From the NCBI RefSeq assembly GCF_002127545.1, contig NZ_MUBK01000007.1:62001-126000 (forward strand): a stretch of DNA of 64,000 bases, given 5' to 3'. Of this stretch, positions 41,867-51,495 are shown in pieces. Numbering within the stretch: position 1 is the stretch's first letter; each line of letters begins with the position of its first letter. The notes under the pieces are model-generated. The model did not search any database and had not been told where the DNA came from. It saw only the letters and a list, made by a program, of their open reading frames with translations. Position numbers and translations under genes: made by a program. The stretch comes from Xenorhabdus beddingii. Its GTDB lineage: Bacteria > Pseudomonadota > Gammaproteobacteria > Enterobacterales > Enterobacteriaceae.

Positions 41867-43795
41867 TTATTCCTCCAATTGATGAAGATTACGACTGCGT
41901 ATTTCTGTCAGCAGTTTTTCTGTAAACTCATTGACGTCAATGCTACCTAAGTCCTTGCCACGGCGAGTGCGGACAGATACTTTTCCTGACTCGACTTCTT
42001 TATCACCACAAACAAGCATGTAAGGTACACGACGCAGAGTGTGTTCACGGATTTTAAAACCAATCTTCTCGTTTCTCAAGTCTGCTTTTGCACGAATGCC
42101 TGCATCTTGAAGTTTTTTAACCAATTCTTGTACATAATCTGCCTGACCGTCAGTAATATTCATGACGACGACTTGCTGAGGAGCCAACCATGTTGGGAAA
42201 AAACCAGCATATTCTTCTGTCAGGATACCGATGAACCGCTCCAGAGAACCCAGAACCGCACGGTGAATCATTACAGGAACCTTACGTTCGTTATTTTCAC
42301 CTACATATGACGCACTCAAACGCGCAGGCAGTGAAAAATCGAGTTGCACAGTACCACATTGCCACGCACGATCCAAACAATCATATAGGGTAAATTCAAT
42401 TTTAGGGCCATAAAATGCCCCCTCACCCGGCTGATATTCAAATTCAATACCGTTTTGGTTCAAGGCTTCAGCAAGATCGGCTTCTGCTTCATCCCATTGT
42501 TTTTCCGTACCAATACGTTTTTCTGGGCGAGTTGATAACTTAACAACAATCTTCTCAAAACCAAAGGTATTGTAAACATCATAAATCATTTTGATACAGC
42601 TACTGACTTCCTGATGGATCTGCTCTTCGGTACAGAAAATATGAGCATCGTCCTGAGTAAAGCCACGCACACGCATCAATCCGTGCAATGCCCCTGATGG
42701 TTCATTACGATGACAGCTACCAAATTCTGCCATACGCAACGGTAAGTCACGATAGGATTTCAAGCCCTGATTAAAAATCTGGACATGCCCTGGGCAGTTC
42801 ATGGGTTTTACACAGTATTCACGGTTTTCTGATGAAGTCGTAAACATGTGCTCATTGTAGTTTTCCCAGTGACCGGTTTTTTCCCACAGAATACGGTCCA
42901 TCATGAATGGGCCTTTCACTTCCTGATACTGGTATTCTTTTAATTTAACCCGCGAAAATGTTTCCAATTCACGGAAAATTGTCCAGCCATCGTTATGCCA
43001 AAACGCCATGCCAGGCGCTTCTTCTTGCATGTGGTATAAATCAAGCTGTTTGCCGATTTTACGGTGATCGCGTTTTCCGGCTTCTTCCAGACGCTGTAAA
43101 TAGGCATTAAGCTGCTTCTTATCCGCCCATGCAGTACCGTAAACACGCTGCAACATTTTGTTGTCGCTATTGCCGCGCCAATATGCCCCTGCCACTTTTT
43201 GCAGTTTGAAATGGTGGCAGAAACGCATGTTCGGAACATGCGGCCCACGGCACATATCAACATATTCTTCATGGTGATACAGACCCGGACGATCATCATG
43301 GCTGATATTTTCATCCAAAATCTGAATCTTATATTCTTCGCCACGAGCCGCAAATGTGTCGCGTGCTTCCTGCCAACTCACTTTTTTCTTAATGACATCG
43401 TAGTCTTTTTTGGCAAGTTCAAGCATCCGCTTCTCAAGCAACTCGATATCTTCCTGCGTCAAAGAGCGGTCCAAATCGACATCGTAATAGAAACCATTAT
43501 CAATCACAGGACCAATCGCCATTTTCACGCCAGGCCACAATTGTTTAATTGCATGACCCAATAAATGTGCACATGAATGACGAATGATTTCCAGACCTTC
43601 TTCATTCTTACTGGTGATAATCGCAAGATTGGCATCGGTTTCAATTAATTCACAAGCATCAACCAACTCACCATTAACCCGGCCAGCAATACACGCTTTT
43701 GCCAAGCCAGCACCGATATCACGAGCCACATCCATGACGGAAACAGCATGCTCAAATTGACGTTGACTACCGTCAGGAAGAGTAATTACAGGCAT
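41867..43795 (-). CDS. thrS: Threonyl-tRNA synthetase
   Basis: 642 residues, as in E. coli. Domains: TGS (1-62), an editing domain with [10 protein letters not shown] (removes Ser-tRNA-Thr), a class II catalytic core with zinc ligands including the cysteine of PMNCPGH, and a C-terminal anticodon-binding domain. It charges tRNA-Thr and represses its own translation by binding the operator hairpin just upstream. It lies directly before infC, with no gap beyond the Shine-Dalgarno. Confidence 0.98.
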   Translation of the reverse strand: MPVITLPDGSQRQFEHAVSVMDVARDIGAGLAKACIAGRVNGELVDACELIETDANLAIITSKNEEGLEIIRHSCAHLLGHAIKQLWPGVKMAIGPVIDNGFYYDVDLDRSLTQEDIELLEKRMLELAKKDYDVIKKKVSWQEARDTFAARGEEYKIQILDENISHDDRPGLYHHEEYVDMCRGPHVPNMRFCHHFKLQKVAGAYWRGNSDNKMLQRVYGTAWADKKQLNAYLQRLEEAGKRDHRKIGKQLDLYHMQEEAPGMAFWHNDGWTIFRELETFSRVKLKEYQYQEVKGPFMMDRILWEKTGHWENYNEHMFTTSSENREYCVKPMNCPGHVQIFNQGLKSYRDLPLRMAEFGSCHRNEPSGALHGLMRVRGFTQDDAHIFCTEEQIHQEVSSCIKMIYDVYNTFGFEKIVVKLSTRPEKRIGTEKQWDEAEADLAEALNQNGIEFEYQPGEGAFYGPKIEFTLYDCLDRAWQCGTVQLDFSLPARLSASYVGENNERKVPVMIHRAVLGSLERFIGILTEEYAGFFPTWLAPQQVVVMNITDGQADYVQELVKKLQDAGIRAKADLRNEKIGFKIREHTLRRVPYMLVCGDKEVESGKVSVRTRRGKDLGSIDVNEFTEKLLTEIRSRNLHQLEE

Positions 43796-43816
43796 TTAAA
43801 ATCCTTATATACAGTG

Positions 43817-43837
43817 GTGATCCGCACGAAAGATCAC
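43817..43837 (-). promoter_or_regulatory. thrS translational operator hairpin
   Basis: On the minus strand GTGATC and GATCAC enclose the loop TTTCGTGCG, about 20 bases before the thrS start. The CGT triplet mimics the tRNA-Thr anticodon, and the surroundings (GCAAGTGATC ... CACCACTG) match the E. coli thrS operator, where ThrRS binds and blocks ribosomes. Confidence 0.85.
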
Positions 43838-44045
43838 TTGCATCAAATCAAATTTATTATTAATCAGCACGTTAGAAACAAACTCTTGCTTCACTCCGCA
43901 AGATGTGTACATGTTTAAGAACACACGTTCAAAAGTATCCCGTACATTTGCCCTAACTCGCCCGACATACTATCACATAGAGTCGGTGTTAAAATAGTTT
44001 ATCTTGGTATTAAATCAGGTTGATCAATTGCTTAATAATTTTCAG

Positions 44046-44726
44046 TTACTGAATAGCTGCCAAGGCACGGTAGGCATTCTTTACTTTCCATAAATAACGT
44101 GGCGCCTGTGATGCAGGGTGATTATTTTGAACATATTGGTAAAACTCATTTGGGGTCATTCGATTGATTTTACTAATTGCCAAAGTCCGGTTTGAATCAA
44201 ATGTACGCAACAATGCCCCCGCACCATTTACATAAGCGACTATTGTTGCATAGTACAACGTTTCTGGATTCGAGATACCTTCCAGGTGCTGTTTTTTCAA
44301 GATGCTGATATAAGCGGTGCCAAGGTCAATGTTAGTTTCAGGATCTTTCAATTCACGCACCGTTGGCTGCCCTGATTTGCCTTTCATTCTATAGGCATCC
44401 CGCCCCGCCGTGGTTGCCTTAATTTGCATTAGTCCAACAGCATTTGATTTACTGACCACTTCTGGACGAAAGCCGGATTCCACTTGAATAATCGCTTTGA
44501 TAAGGGTTTCATCAACACCATAACGCTTTGCCGCTTTCTCAATAAAGGCATCAAATAGAGTGGGTTCAGATTTATTTACCAATTTACGTGAACCAGAGAT
44601 AACGTTATTGCCATCCAACATGCGCCCTGTTGCTGGTTGCCTGTTGATATCTGCCTGATGTGCTTTTTGACCCGTGCATCCTGTCAACAATAGTGCCAAC
44701 ACAATATAACGAAACCTTAATTTCAC
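44046..44726 (-). CDS. emtA: Membrane-bound lytic murein transglycosylase EmtA-like
   Basis: 226 residues (E. coli EmtA/MltE 203). The lipobox LLTGC gives lipidated Cys17. The lysozyme-like SLT domain has catalytic Glu83 in QVESGF, GLMQIKATTAGRD, and AYVNGAGALLRTF followed by NHPASQAPRYLWK, all characteristic of EmtA. It cleaves glycan strands to 1,6-anhydro-muropeptides at the outer membrane. The region 20-55, between lipid anchor and domain, is longer than in E. coli. Its genomic position here, next to thrS and yfe, differs from E. coli. Confidence 0.88.
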   Translation of the reverse strand: MKLRFRYIVLALLLTGCTGQKAHQADINRQPATGRMLDGNNVISGSRKLVNKSEPTLFDAFIEKAAKRYGVDETLIKAIIQVESGFRPEVVSKSNAVGLMQIKATTAGRDAYRMKGKSGQPTVRELKDPETNIDLGTAYISILKKQHLEGISNPETLYYATIVAYVNGAGALLRTFDSNRTLAISKINRMTPNEFYQYVQNNHPASQAPRYLWKVKNAYRALAAIQ

Positions 44727-44948
44727 GCTGCTTTCCCCAAATAAAATTAATCCTGTAAAGGATATATAATTTTATCGATAAGCCAAAAGTATTTTTCTGT
44801 TGCTTATCCGAATGAATTAATCCATTAATCTTAGATGACCCTGGATAAGATGCTGATTTTTTGTTCACATATGGCTCGCTACTGGCATACTAATCAACAA
44901 AGTAAAGGAAAGTCTGATAAATCTATTATTAATTTCGCTGATATCACC

Positions 44949-44983
44949 TTGACTTCACTCAAACGATACTGATAATCATTATC
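44949..44983 (+). promoter_or_regulatory. Fur-regulated promoter of yfeABCD
   Basis: TTGACT (44949-44954) and GATAAT (44971-44976) form a promoter with a 16-bp spacer. The perfect palindrome GATAATCATTATC (44971-44983) covers the -10 region and matches the core of the Fur consensus. Iron (and perhaps manganese) repression of yfe is thus predicted, as described for Yersinia yfe. Confidence 0.88.
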
Positions 44984-45017
44984 AAGATTATAGATATAAC
45001 CAATAAGGCTTGCCATA

Positions 45018-45932
45018 ATGAACAAAAAACGTTCTCTCTCTGCTTTACCGATACTTAATATAGTCATTGCCCTATTCACAATGATTGTCTTCAGTCAACA
45101 AGCCCATGCAGATAAGACGTTCAGAGTTGTTACGACATTTACTATCATTCAAGATATGGCGCAAAATATCGCGGGTGATGCCGCCATTGTCGAATCCATC
45201 ACGAAACCTGGCGCAGAAATCCACGATTACCAACCAACACCTAAAGATATTATTAAAGCACAGCGTGCAGACCTCATTCTTTGGAATGGCTTAAATTTAG
45301 AGCGCTGGTTCGAACGTTTCTTTGAAAATATGAAAGACATACCTACCGCTGTCATTACCGAAGGTATTACTCCTTTGCCCATTCGTGAAGGGCCTTACAG
45401 CAAAAATCCCAACCCTCACGCTTGGATGTCACCTAAAAATGCACTGATTTATATTGAAAATATTCGCAGTGCCCTTGTTAAACACGATCCGGCCAATGCT
45501 GAAATTTACAATCGCAATGCCAAAGTTTATGCAGGAAAAATTGCTCAATTAGATGCCCCGCTCAGGGAACGTCTCTCCCGCATTCCTGAAGAACAGCGTT
45601 GGTTAGTTACCAGTGAAGGAGCCTTCAGCTACCTCACACAAGATTATGGTTTCAAGGAAGTGTATTTATGGCCGATCAACGCCGAAGCGCAAGGTTCTCC
45701 TCAACAAGTTCGCCATGTCATTGATACAGTAAGAGCCAACAAGATCCCCGTTGTTTTCAGTGAAAGTACGGTTTCAGATAAACCGGCAAAACAAGTCAGC
45801 AAAGAAACAGGAGCCCGCTACGGCGGTGTGCTTTATGTAGATTCACTTTCTACCCAGAAGGGGCCTGTGCCTACTTATATTGATCTGCTGAATACCACCG
45901 TAGACACCATCGCAAAAGGATTTAATCAATGA
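45018..45932 (+). CDS. yfeA: Iron/manganese ABC transporter substrate-binding protein YfeA
   Basis: 304 residues of the cluster A-I (ZnuA/SitA/YfeA) metal-binding proteins. A signal peptide runs to QQAHA. Expected metal ligands are visible: the His in AEIHDYQP, the His in NPHAWMSP, the Glu in TSEGAFSYL, and the Asp in LYVDSLS. The His-rich loop that marks zinc-specific ZnuA is absent. It delivers Fe2+/Mn2+ to YfeBCD and overlaps yfeB by four bases. Confidence 0.93.
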   Translation: MNKKRSLSALPILNIVIALFTMIVFSQQAHADKTFRVVTTFTIIQDMAQNIAGDAAIVESITKPGAEIHDYQPTPKDIIKAQRADLILWNGLNLERWFERFFENMKDIPTAVITEGITPLPIREGPYSKNPNPHAWMSPKNALIYIENIRSALVKHDPANAEIYNRNAKVYAGKIAQLDAPLRERLSRIPEEQRWLVTSEGAFSYLTQDYGFKEVYLWPINAEAQGSPQQVRHVIDTVRANKIPVVFSESTVSDKPAKQVSKETGARYGGVLYVDSLSTQKGPVPTYIDLLNTTVDTIAKGFNQ

Positions 45933-46840
45933 ATCATACCTTGTTAAAACGCCAGCCATTATTTGAGCAGCCCCATTTAGTTGTTGATAATGCCACCGTC
46001 ACTTATAACAATGGGCATACCGCCATTTATGATGCCAGTTTCAATATTGCTGGCGGAACGATTTGTGCGCTGGTCGGTATGAATGGCAGTGGCAAATCCA
46101 CCCTATTTAAAACGATCATGGGGCTAGTGACTCCTTCTCAGGGAAAAGTAACCCTCAATGCACAGCCTATAAAAACCGCGCTAAAGCAAAATATCATCGC
46201 CTATGTCCCGCAGACTGAAGATGTAGACTGGAATTTTCCGGTTTTAGTTTCCGATGTTGTCATGATGGGGCGTTATGGAAAAATGGGATTTTTACGCCAC
46301 CCCAGCAAACGTGATCATCAAATCGTGAATGAAGCGCTTGAACGTGTTGGACTCACGGAGCTTCGTGATCGACAAATTGGCGAGCTTTCAGGAGGACAGA
46401 AAAAACGCGCATTTTTAGCCCGGGCTCTTGCCCAAGAAGGCAAAGTTTTACTGTTGGATGAGCCTTTTACAGGGGTAGACGTTAAAACAGAAAATGCCAT
46501 TGTTGATTTACTTCGTGAATTACGGGATGAAGGGCATTTGGTTTTGGTTTCGACCCATAACCTCGGCAGTGTCCCTGAATTTTGTGATCATGTTATTTTG
46601 ATCAACCGCACGGTGTTAGCCAGTGGTCGCACTGAAACTACGTTTACCCAAAAAAATCTGGAAATCACCTTTGGCGGGGTCTTGCGCCATATTAATCTTT
46701 CCGGTTCTGAACTGCATGAAGATGATGATCCACGTTCATTGACCGTCATTACTGATGATGAACGTGCCGCCGTTTTCTATGGACATAATCACCATGTTCC
46801 ACCTCGGCAAAGTCCAAAACAAAAGGAAAACCAACCATGA
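45929..46840 (+). CDS. yfeB: Iron/manganese ABC transporter ATPase YfeB
   Basis: 303 residues. Walker [10 protein letters not shown] (50-58), signature LSGGQKKRA, Walker [13 protein letters not shown] and H-loop STHNLGS are intact. The tail of roughly 60 residues after the ABC core, ending in a His-rich stretch (YGHNHHVPP), is a feature of SitB/YfeB proteins. It energises the YfeC/YfeD permease. It is coupled by ATGA overlaps on both sides. Confidence 0.94.
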   Translation: MNHTLLKRQPLFEQPHLVVDNATVTYNNGHTAIYDASFNIAGGTICALVGMNGSGKSTLFKTIMGLVTPSQGKVTLNAQPIKTALKQNIIAYVPQTEDVDWNFPVLVSDVVMMGRYGKMGFLRHPSKRDHQIVNEALERVGLTELRDRQIGELSGGQKKRAFLARALAQEGKVLLLDEPFTGVDVKTENAIVDLLRELRDEGHLVLVSTHNLGSVPEFCDHVILINRTVLASGRTETTFTQKNLEITFGGVLRHINLSGSELHEDDDPRSLTVITDDERAAVFYGHNHHVPPRQSPKQKENQP

Positions 46841-47712
46841 TGGAACTGCTTTTACAGCCATTCAATTATAATTACATGGTAAAAGCCATATGGGTAAGTG
46901 CCATCGTCGGGGCTGTTTGTGCTTTTTTATCGGCTTATCTGATGCTGAAAGGTTGGTCACTGATGGGCGATGCCCTCTCCCACTCCGTTGTGCCCGGTGT
47001 CGCAGGCGCGTATGCTCTCGGCTTGCCATATGCGGGGGGCGCTTTTTTTACCGGTATGCTGGCGGCATTATCAATGACACTAGTGCGTCATATTACCCGA
47101 TTGCGTGAAGATGCCGTGATCGGGTTTATATTTTCCACTTTTTTTGCTGTCGGATTGCTGATCGTTTCTCTCAATCCTACATCCGTAAATGTACAAACTA
47201 TTATTCTGGGTAATATCTTGGGGATTGCTGATGAAGATGTTTTACAAGTCGAAATCATTATCGCCGTTTCTTTTATTATCTTGATGCTGATCTGGAAAGA
47301 CTTACTGGTTGTTTTCTTTGATGAAACCCACGCACGTTCCATTGGGTTATCACCATTACGCTTAAAAATCATTTTCTTTACTTTATTAAGTGCCTGTACT
47401 GTTGCTGCATTACAGACGGTAGGCGCCATCTTGGTTATCGCGATGGTGGTGACGCCCGGAGCAACTGCTTATCTATTGACAGATAAATTTAAACACCTGC
47501 TGATCATTGCAGTTGCTATCGGTTCACTTACCAGTGGTATCGGTGCATATATAAGCTATTTCCTTAATGGTGCCACTGGCGGCGTGATTGTCACACTGCA
47601 AACAGTGATTTTCCTGCTAGCTTTTTTCTTTGCTCCCAAACATGGCACACTAGCTGCTCGCAAACGAGCCAGAAAGGAATCTCTGGCGTTGACTCAGGAA
47701 AGACGTCCATGA
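46837..47712 (+). CDS. yfeC: Iron/manganese ABC transporter permease YfeC
   Basis: 291 residues of the ABC-3 family with about eight to nine membrane helices. [20 protein letters not shown] near residue 40 is the coupling and gate region, and [20 protein letters not shown] is typical. It forms the channel with YfeD; the two permeases are paralogues encoded in tandem. It overlaps yfeB and yfeD by four bases each. Confidence 0.94.
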   Translation: MMELLLQPFNYNYMVKAIWVSAIVGAVCAFLSAYLMLKGWSLMGDALSHSVVPGVAGAYALGLPYAGGAFFTGMLAALSMTLVRHITRLREDAVIGFIFSTFFAVGLLIVSLNPTSVNVQTIILGNILGIADEDVLQVEIIIAVSFIILMLIWKDLLVVFFDETHARSIGLSPLRLKIIFFTLLSACTVAALQTVGAILVIAMVVTPGATAYLLTDKFKHLLIIAVAIGSLTSGIGAYISYFLNGATGGVIVTLQTVIFLLAFFFAPKHGTLAARKRARKESLALTQERRP

Positions 47713-48605
47713 ATACATTGATTGAATTAATTACTGAACCCTTCATGCACGAATTTATGCGGCGGGCTATCTTTGCTGCCATCATGGTGGGTGCGGTTTG
47801 TGCTGTACTTTCCTGTTATTTGGTCTTAAAAGGCTGGTCTCTGATGGGAGATGCTATATCCCATGCCGTCCTGCCTGGCATCGTGCTGGCTTTCGTCGCA
47901 GGCATCCCCCTTGCAGTAGGCGCTTTTCTTTCAGGTATATTTTGTGCATTTGCCACCGGATATCTGAAAGAACACAGCAGGATCAAAGAAGATACAGTCA
48001 TGGGAATTGTTTTTTCGGGTATGTTTGCGTTTGGCTTAGTCTTGTTTACTCGTATAGATACCGATCAACACCTGACACATATTCTATTCGGCAGCATACT
48101 TGGCATTACCCAAGATGAATTGATCCAAACATTATGTATTGCCGGGATCACGCTGGCTATTGTGTTATTGAAACGAAAAGATTTTATGCTTTACTGCTTC
48201 GACCCCAATCAGGCACGGGTAGTTGGCCTTCCAGTGAAAGTGCTTCATTACGGCTTATTATCTTTGTTAGCCCTAACGATTGTTGCATCCCTGCAAGCCG
48301 TCGGTATTATCCTCGTTATAGCCATGCTGATCTCGCCTGGCATTATTGCTTTTGTCCTCTGCCGGAGTTTTGATCGCATGCTCATTGTTGCAACGATTGC
48401 TTCAGTGTCATCCAGTGTGCTCGGTACGATTGTCAGTTTCCATATTGATGGTGAGACAGGGCCTTGTATCGTCATCATTCAAGCCATCTTTTTCGCTATC
48501 GCACTTATTTATAACCAAATAAAATTAGCTCGCAAGAAAGTGAACAAAGAAGAGTCAGAAGAAACACCCTCGCAAACATTGTCAATTTCCGAAGAATCCA
48601 ATTAA
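47709..48605 (+). CDS. yfeD: Iron/manganese ABC transporter permease YfeD
   Basis: 298 residues, an ABC-3 permease paralogous to YfeC, with the parallel motif [20 protein letters not shown]. It is the last gene of yfeABCD. Its C-terminal tail is charged and cytoplasmic. The stop codon lies within a 14-bp tandem duplication (48598-48625). Confidence 0.94.
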   Translation: MNTLIELITEPFMHEFMRRAIFAAIMVGAVCAVLSCYLVLKGWSLMGDAISHAVLPGIVLAFVAGIPLAVGAFLSGIFCAFATGYLKEHSRIKEDTVMGIVFSGMFAFGLVLFTRIDTDQHLTHILFGSILGITQDELIQTLCIAGITLAIVLLKRKDFMLYCFDPNQARVVGLPVKVLHYGLLSLLALTIVASLQAVGIILVIAMLISPGIIAFVLCRSFDRMLIVATIASVSSSVLGTIVSFHIDGETGPCIVIIQAIFFAIALIYNQIKLARKKVNKEESEETPSQTLSISEESN

Positions 48606-48625
48606 CCCATTCCAATTAACCCATC
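48598..48625 (+). repeat. 14-bp tandem duplication across the yfeD stop codon
   Basis: CCAATTAACCCATT (48598-48611) is followed immediately by CCAATTAACCCATC (48612-48625). The first copy contains the last codon and stop codon of yfeD. Confidence 0.85.
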
Positions 48626-48637
48626 AGAGTGCCAAGT

Positions 48638-48661
48638 GCCATATCCAATTTGAGATATGGC
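48638..48661 (+). terminator. yfe operon terminator
   Basis: GCCATATC (48638-48645) pairs with GATATGGC (48654-48661), followed by CTTATTAATT. It lies 33 bp after yfeD. Confidence 0.6.
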
Positions 48662-48756
48662 CTTATTAATTGCTATTAAAATCCTTTTTAGCCTGTTCAA
48701 ATGTTGCATCTGTCTGTAATATGAACATAGCAATTGTCAACTTAATGAGGTGAATC

Positions 48757-49620
48757 ATGTGGCAAACTGTGAACCGTCTATTAAGTGAGCATTTTGATGA
48801 CGCCGAAATTCACGATAAAACGGAATTATCAGGAGGCGACATTCACCGTTCCTGGAGCATCAAATATGCTGAACAGCATATTTTTATCAAATCCAACGTG
48901 AAAGAAATGCTGCCAGTTTTTGCAGCAGAAGCAGAACAGTTGGAATTACTGGCTCGTAGCAAAACAACCCGCGTGCCCGCAGTTTATGGTGTAGGGCACG
49001 ATCGTGACTCTAGTTTTCTTTTACTCGAGTTTTTGCCTATAAAACCATTTAATGCTCATAGTGCCTATTGTTTTGGTCAACATCTTGCGAAGCTGCATCA
49101 ATGGAGCGAGCAGCCTAAATTTGGTTTTGATTTTGATAATATGCTGGCAACTACCATACAGCCTAATGGGTGGCAAAAGCGTTGGAATCAGTTTTATGCA
49201 GAAAAGCGCATAGGATGGCAATTGCAGCTTGCCGCTGATAAGGGAATGATGTTTGGCGATATCAACCTGATTGTCCAAACAATCAATGACAAATTACATT
49301 CCCATCACCCCCAGCCTTCTCTCCTTCATGGCGACCTATGGCCCACAAACTGTGCATCGCTGAATGGTGATGGTGCAGTCATATTTGATCCCGCCTGCTA
49401 TTGGGGAGATCGTGAATGTGATCTGGCAATGCTGCCATTTTACTCAGACCTTCCCTTACAAATTTTTGATGGTTACCAGAGTATATGGCCCTTGCCACAA
49501 GACTTCACTGAGCGCCAACCCATTTACCAACTCTATTACTTATTGAATCGATGCAACCTGTTTGGAGGCGATAACTTTATCATAGTGCAAAATATGATAG
49601 ATAAACTCCTGTCCGAATAA
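48757..49620 (+). CDS. yniA: Fructosamine kinase family protein YniA
   Basis: 287 residues of the fructosamine-3-kinase-like (APH fold) family. The catalytic loop LLHGDLWPTNCAS and the metal-binding FDPACYWGDRECDLAM, equivalent to the DFG segment, are intact. Family members phosphorylate ketosamines, allowing repair of glycated proteins and small molecules; the substrate of YniA is not firmly known. The order yniA-yniB-hxpB-ydjM-tcyP is conserved with E. coli. Confidence 0.9.
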   Translation: MWQTVNRLLSEHFDDAEIHDKTELSGGDIHRSWSIKYAEQHIFIKSNVKEMLPVFAAEAEQLELLARSKTTRVPAVYGVGHDRDSSFLLLEFLPIKPFNAHSAYCFGQHLAKLHQWSEQPKFGFDFDNMLATTIQPNGWQKRWNQFYAEKRIGWQLQLAADKGMMFGDINLIVQTINDKLHSHHPQPSLLHGDLWPTNCASLNGDGAVIFDPACYWGDRECDLAMLPFYSDLPLQIFDGYQSIWPLPQDFTERQPIYQLYYLLNRCNLFGGDNFIIVQNMIDKLLSE

Positions 49621-49669
49621 TTATGAGCAAACCTTATCAATCTGGCATTGACAAATAAACATCATCATT

Positions 49670-49711
49670 GTTAACTCTGAACGGCCAATCACGATAAAAA
49701 TCAGAGTTAAC
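49670..49711. terminator. Inverted repeat between yniA and yniB
   Basis: GTTAACTCTGA (49670-49680) and TCAGAGTTAAC (49701-49711) form a perfect 11-bp stem with a 20-nt loop, followed by ATTTTGATTT. It sits between convergent yniA and yniB and could terminate either. Confidence 0.55.
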
Positions 49712-49775
49712 ATTTTGATTTAAAAATAAAAAAGCAAGGAAGAATTTATATATTAAAGATGGTTTTTTTGTTGCA

Positions 49776-50315
49776 TTACCAACCCAATAATTTAGCCAAA
49801 AAATAAGCAATCGCACCAATAATCATGGGGGAGATATAAAGGGTAAAAATCTGGCTGAATAAAGAATGGCGGGGAAATTTAATTTTCGCTTCCAATTGCT
49901 CCTTAGTAATTCCACTTTCCTTAGCCTGTTCTAAAACCATTTGATCTTCAATATGTTCTTTGATGAATTTAAACTGGCGATACATTCTCAATCCAGATGC
50001 ACTCATCGCCAAACCAACAAACATTAAAATATAGATAATAAAGAAACTGACATTTGCCCCTGTAATTCCAACGATCTGATCAGGAGTTGGGGAGTGCTTC
50101 CAAAAAAAATCCAAAAATGGTGTATTAAGTTTAATCATTTCTACCATCATTTTGAGAAAATCGTTCAATACCGCACTAATACCATCACCTTTGACACCAT
50201 TCTGCCATACCAGATTGATCACAGAAGTCAAAGTTGACAAAAAAGCCGGTACAAAAATAATCCAGCCCAAGATCCGTTTAGTAATAGCAACATATCCAGC
50301 TTGTTTGTATGTCAT
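49776..50315 (-). CDS. yniB: YniB family inner-membrane protein
   Basis: 179 residues with three to four predicted membrane helices (around 12-35, 80-100 and 150-175) and a charged cytoplasmic segment with EHIEDQMVLEQAKESG. It matches YniB in length and in its place between yniA and hxpB. No biochemical function is known for the family. Confidence 0.85.
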   Translation of the reverse strand: MTYKQAGYVAITKRILGWIIFVPAFLSTLTSVINLVWQNGVKGDGISAVLNDFLKMMVEMIKLNTPFLDFFWKHSPTPDQIVGITGANVSFFIIYILMFVGLAMSASGLRMYRQFKFIKEHIEDQMVLEQAKESGITKEQLEAKIKFPRHSLFSQIFTLYISPMIIGAIAYFLAKLLGW

Positions 50316-50340
50316 TAATTTTCCCCATTAACATATATCC

Positions 50341-50381
50341 GTCGTCTTTCAAGATGCAGCTAACAAAGCTGCATCTTGAAA
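50341..50381. repeat. Dispersed palindromic intergenic repeat
   Basis: TTTCAAGATGCAGC (50347-50360) and GCTGCATCTTGAAA (50368-50381) form a perfect 14-bp hairpin around TAACAAA, flanked by GTCG on the left and TTCATTGGGTATA on the right. Similar, more decayed copies occur at 25865 and 52495. It belongs to a REP/MITE-like intergenic family, which I recall as common in Xenorhabdus and Photorhabdus. Confidence 0.75.
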
Positions 50382-50587
50382 TTCATTGGGTATAGATCAT
50401 TTTATTTTTAATCAATGATAGCTGATAGCTCATAAGGAACCAACTTTAACCCTATTTATAGCGTCGTTTTCTGTTTTGCCTAAAAACCTATTTTTTCTTT
50501 GTTATCAATCTACAACGAGATTTAAATCACAGGGATTGTTACAATCAAATCTTATCAGTCACTATCATTACCGCGGAGAAATATGAG

Positions 50588-51253
50588 ATGTCATTTTGTT
50601 TACCCATAAAAGCAGTCATTTTCGATATGGATGGTTTGCTCATTGATTCCGAACCCTATTGGGAACAAGGCGAAAAGAGTGTATTCAGTGCATTGGGGCT
50701 GGATTTGGCTTTAGCAGAAAAACTGCCTGATACACTGGGATTACGAATCGATAAGGTTGTTGAGTTATGGTATCAGGCATCACCTTGGCAAGGCCACTCA
50801 AAAAATGAAGTTGCACAACGTATCATCAATCACGTAGTGCAATTAGTCAAAGAAAACCGCCCCTTGCTACCTGGCGTAGAATATGCGCTTAACCTCTGCC
50901 GCGAGAATGGATTGAAAGTTGGCCTGGCTTCTGCATCCCCCTACGAAATGCTTGAACAAGTGCTTGAACTGTTCAACTTGAGGCACTATTTTGATGTCGT
51001 CGTTTCTGCTGCCGACTTACCTTACAGCAAGCCACACCCTGACGTTTATTTGCAGGCCGCCAGTCAACTTGGTGTTGAACCCATTCATTGCATTACGCTG
51101 GAAGACTCATTTAACGGCATGATAGCAACCAAAGCCGCAAGAATGCGCTCCATTGTCATTCCGGCAGCTCACCATTTCGATGATCTCCGGTGGTCATTGG
51201 CTGATATCAAGTTGAATTCACTGGAAAAGTTGACTATAGCAAATATTACCTAA
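50588..51253 (+). CDS. hxpB: Hexitol/2-deoxyglucose-6-phosphate phosphatase HxpB
   Basis: 221 residues of the HAD superfamily, subfamily IA. Motif I FDMDGLL with the nucleophile Asp13 and Asp15, motif II in GLASASPYE, motif III lysine in YSKPHPDVY and motif IV LEDSFNG are all intact. E. coli HxpB (YniC) dephosphorylates 2-deoxyglucose 6-phosphate and hexitol phosphates, a house-cleaning role. It is divergent from yniB. Confidence 0.93.
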   Translation: MSFCLPIKAVIFDMDGLLIDSEPYWEQGEKSVFSALGLDLALAEKLPDTLGLRIDKVVELWYQASPWQGHSKNEVAQRIINHVVQLVKENRPLLPGVEYALNLCRENGLKVGLASASPYEMLEQVLELFNLRHYFDVVVSAADLPYSKPHPDVYLQAASQLGVEPIHCITLEDSFNGMIATKAARMRSIVIPAAHHFDDLRWSLADIKLNSLEKLTIANIT

Positions 51254-51286
51254 TCACCATTATCTAATCGCTATCCTGATAACTAC

Positions 51287-51320
51287 TGCGTTGCCAGATC
51301 CTCTCCCATCTGGCAACGCA
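51287..51320 (+). terminator. hxpB terminator
   Basis: A perfect 13-bp stem, TGCGTTGCCAGAT (51287-51299) and ATCTGGCAACGCA (51308-51320), followed by GGCTATTTTTTAG. Confidence 0.9.
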
Positions 51321-51439
51321 GGCTATTTTTTAGCTGATATAGGCAAAAATAGATTAAATAAAAGTGTTATATACTAATAAATAAAGATTTTTCTTATTTA
51401 CCCTCTACCATCTCTATGCAAAACCCTCTATACTGTCAA

Positions 51440-51455
51440 CTGTATGTATAAACAG
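51440..51455. promoter_or_regulatory. LexA box upstream of ydjM
   Basis: CTGTATGTATAAACAG matches the SOS box CTGT-N8-ACAG with an AT-rich centre, 40 bp before the ydjM start. A second CTGT half-site (51433-51436) lies next to it. ydjM is a known LexA target in E. coli, so DNA-damage induction is predicted. Confidence 0.88.
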
Positions 51456-51495
51456 CAATTAACATAAATAAATTAGTAAATAAGTATAAATAGTT

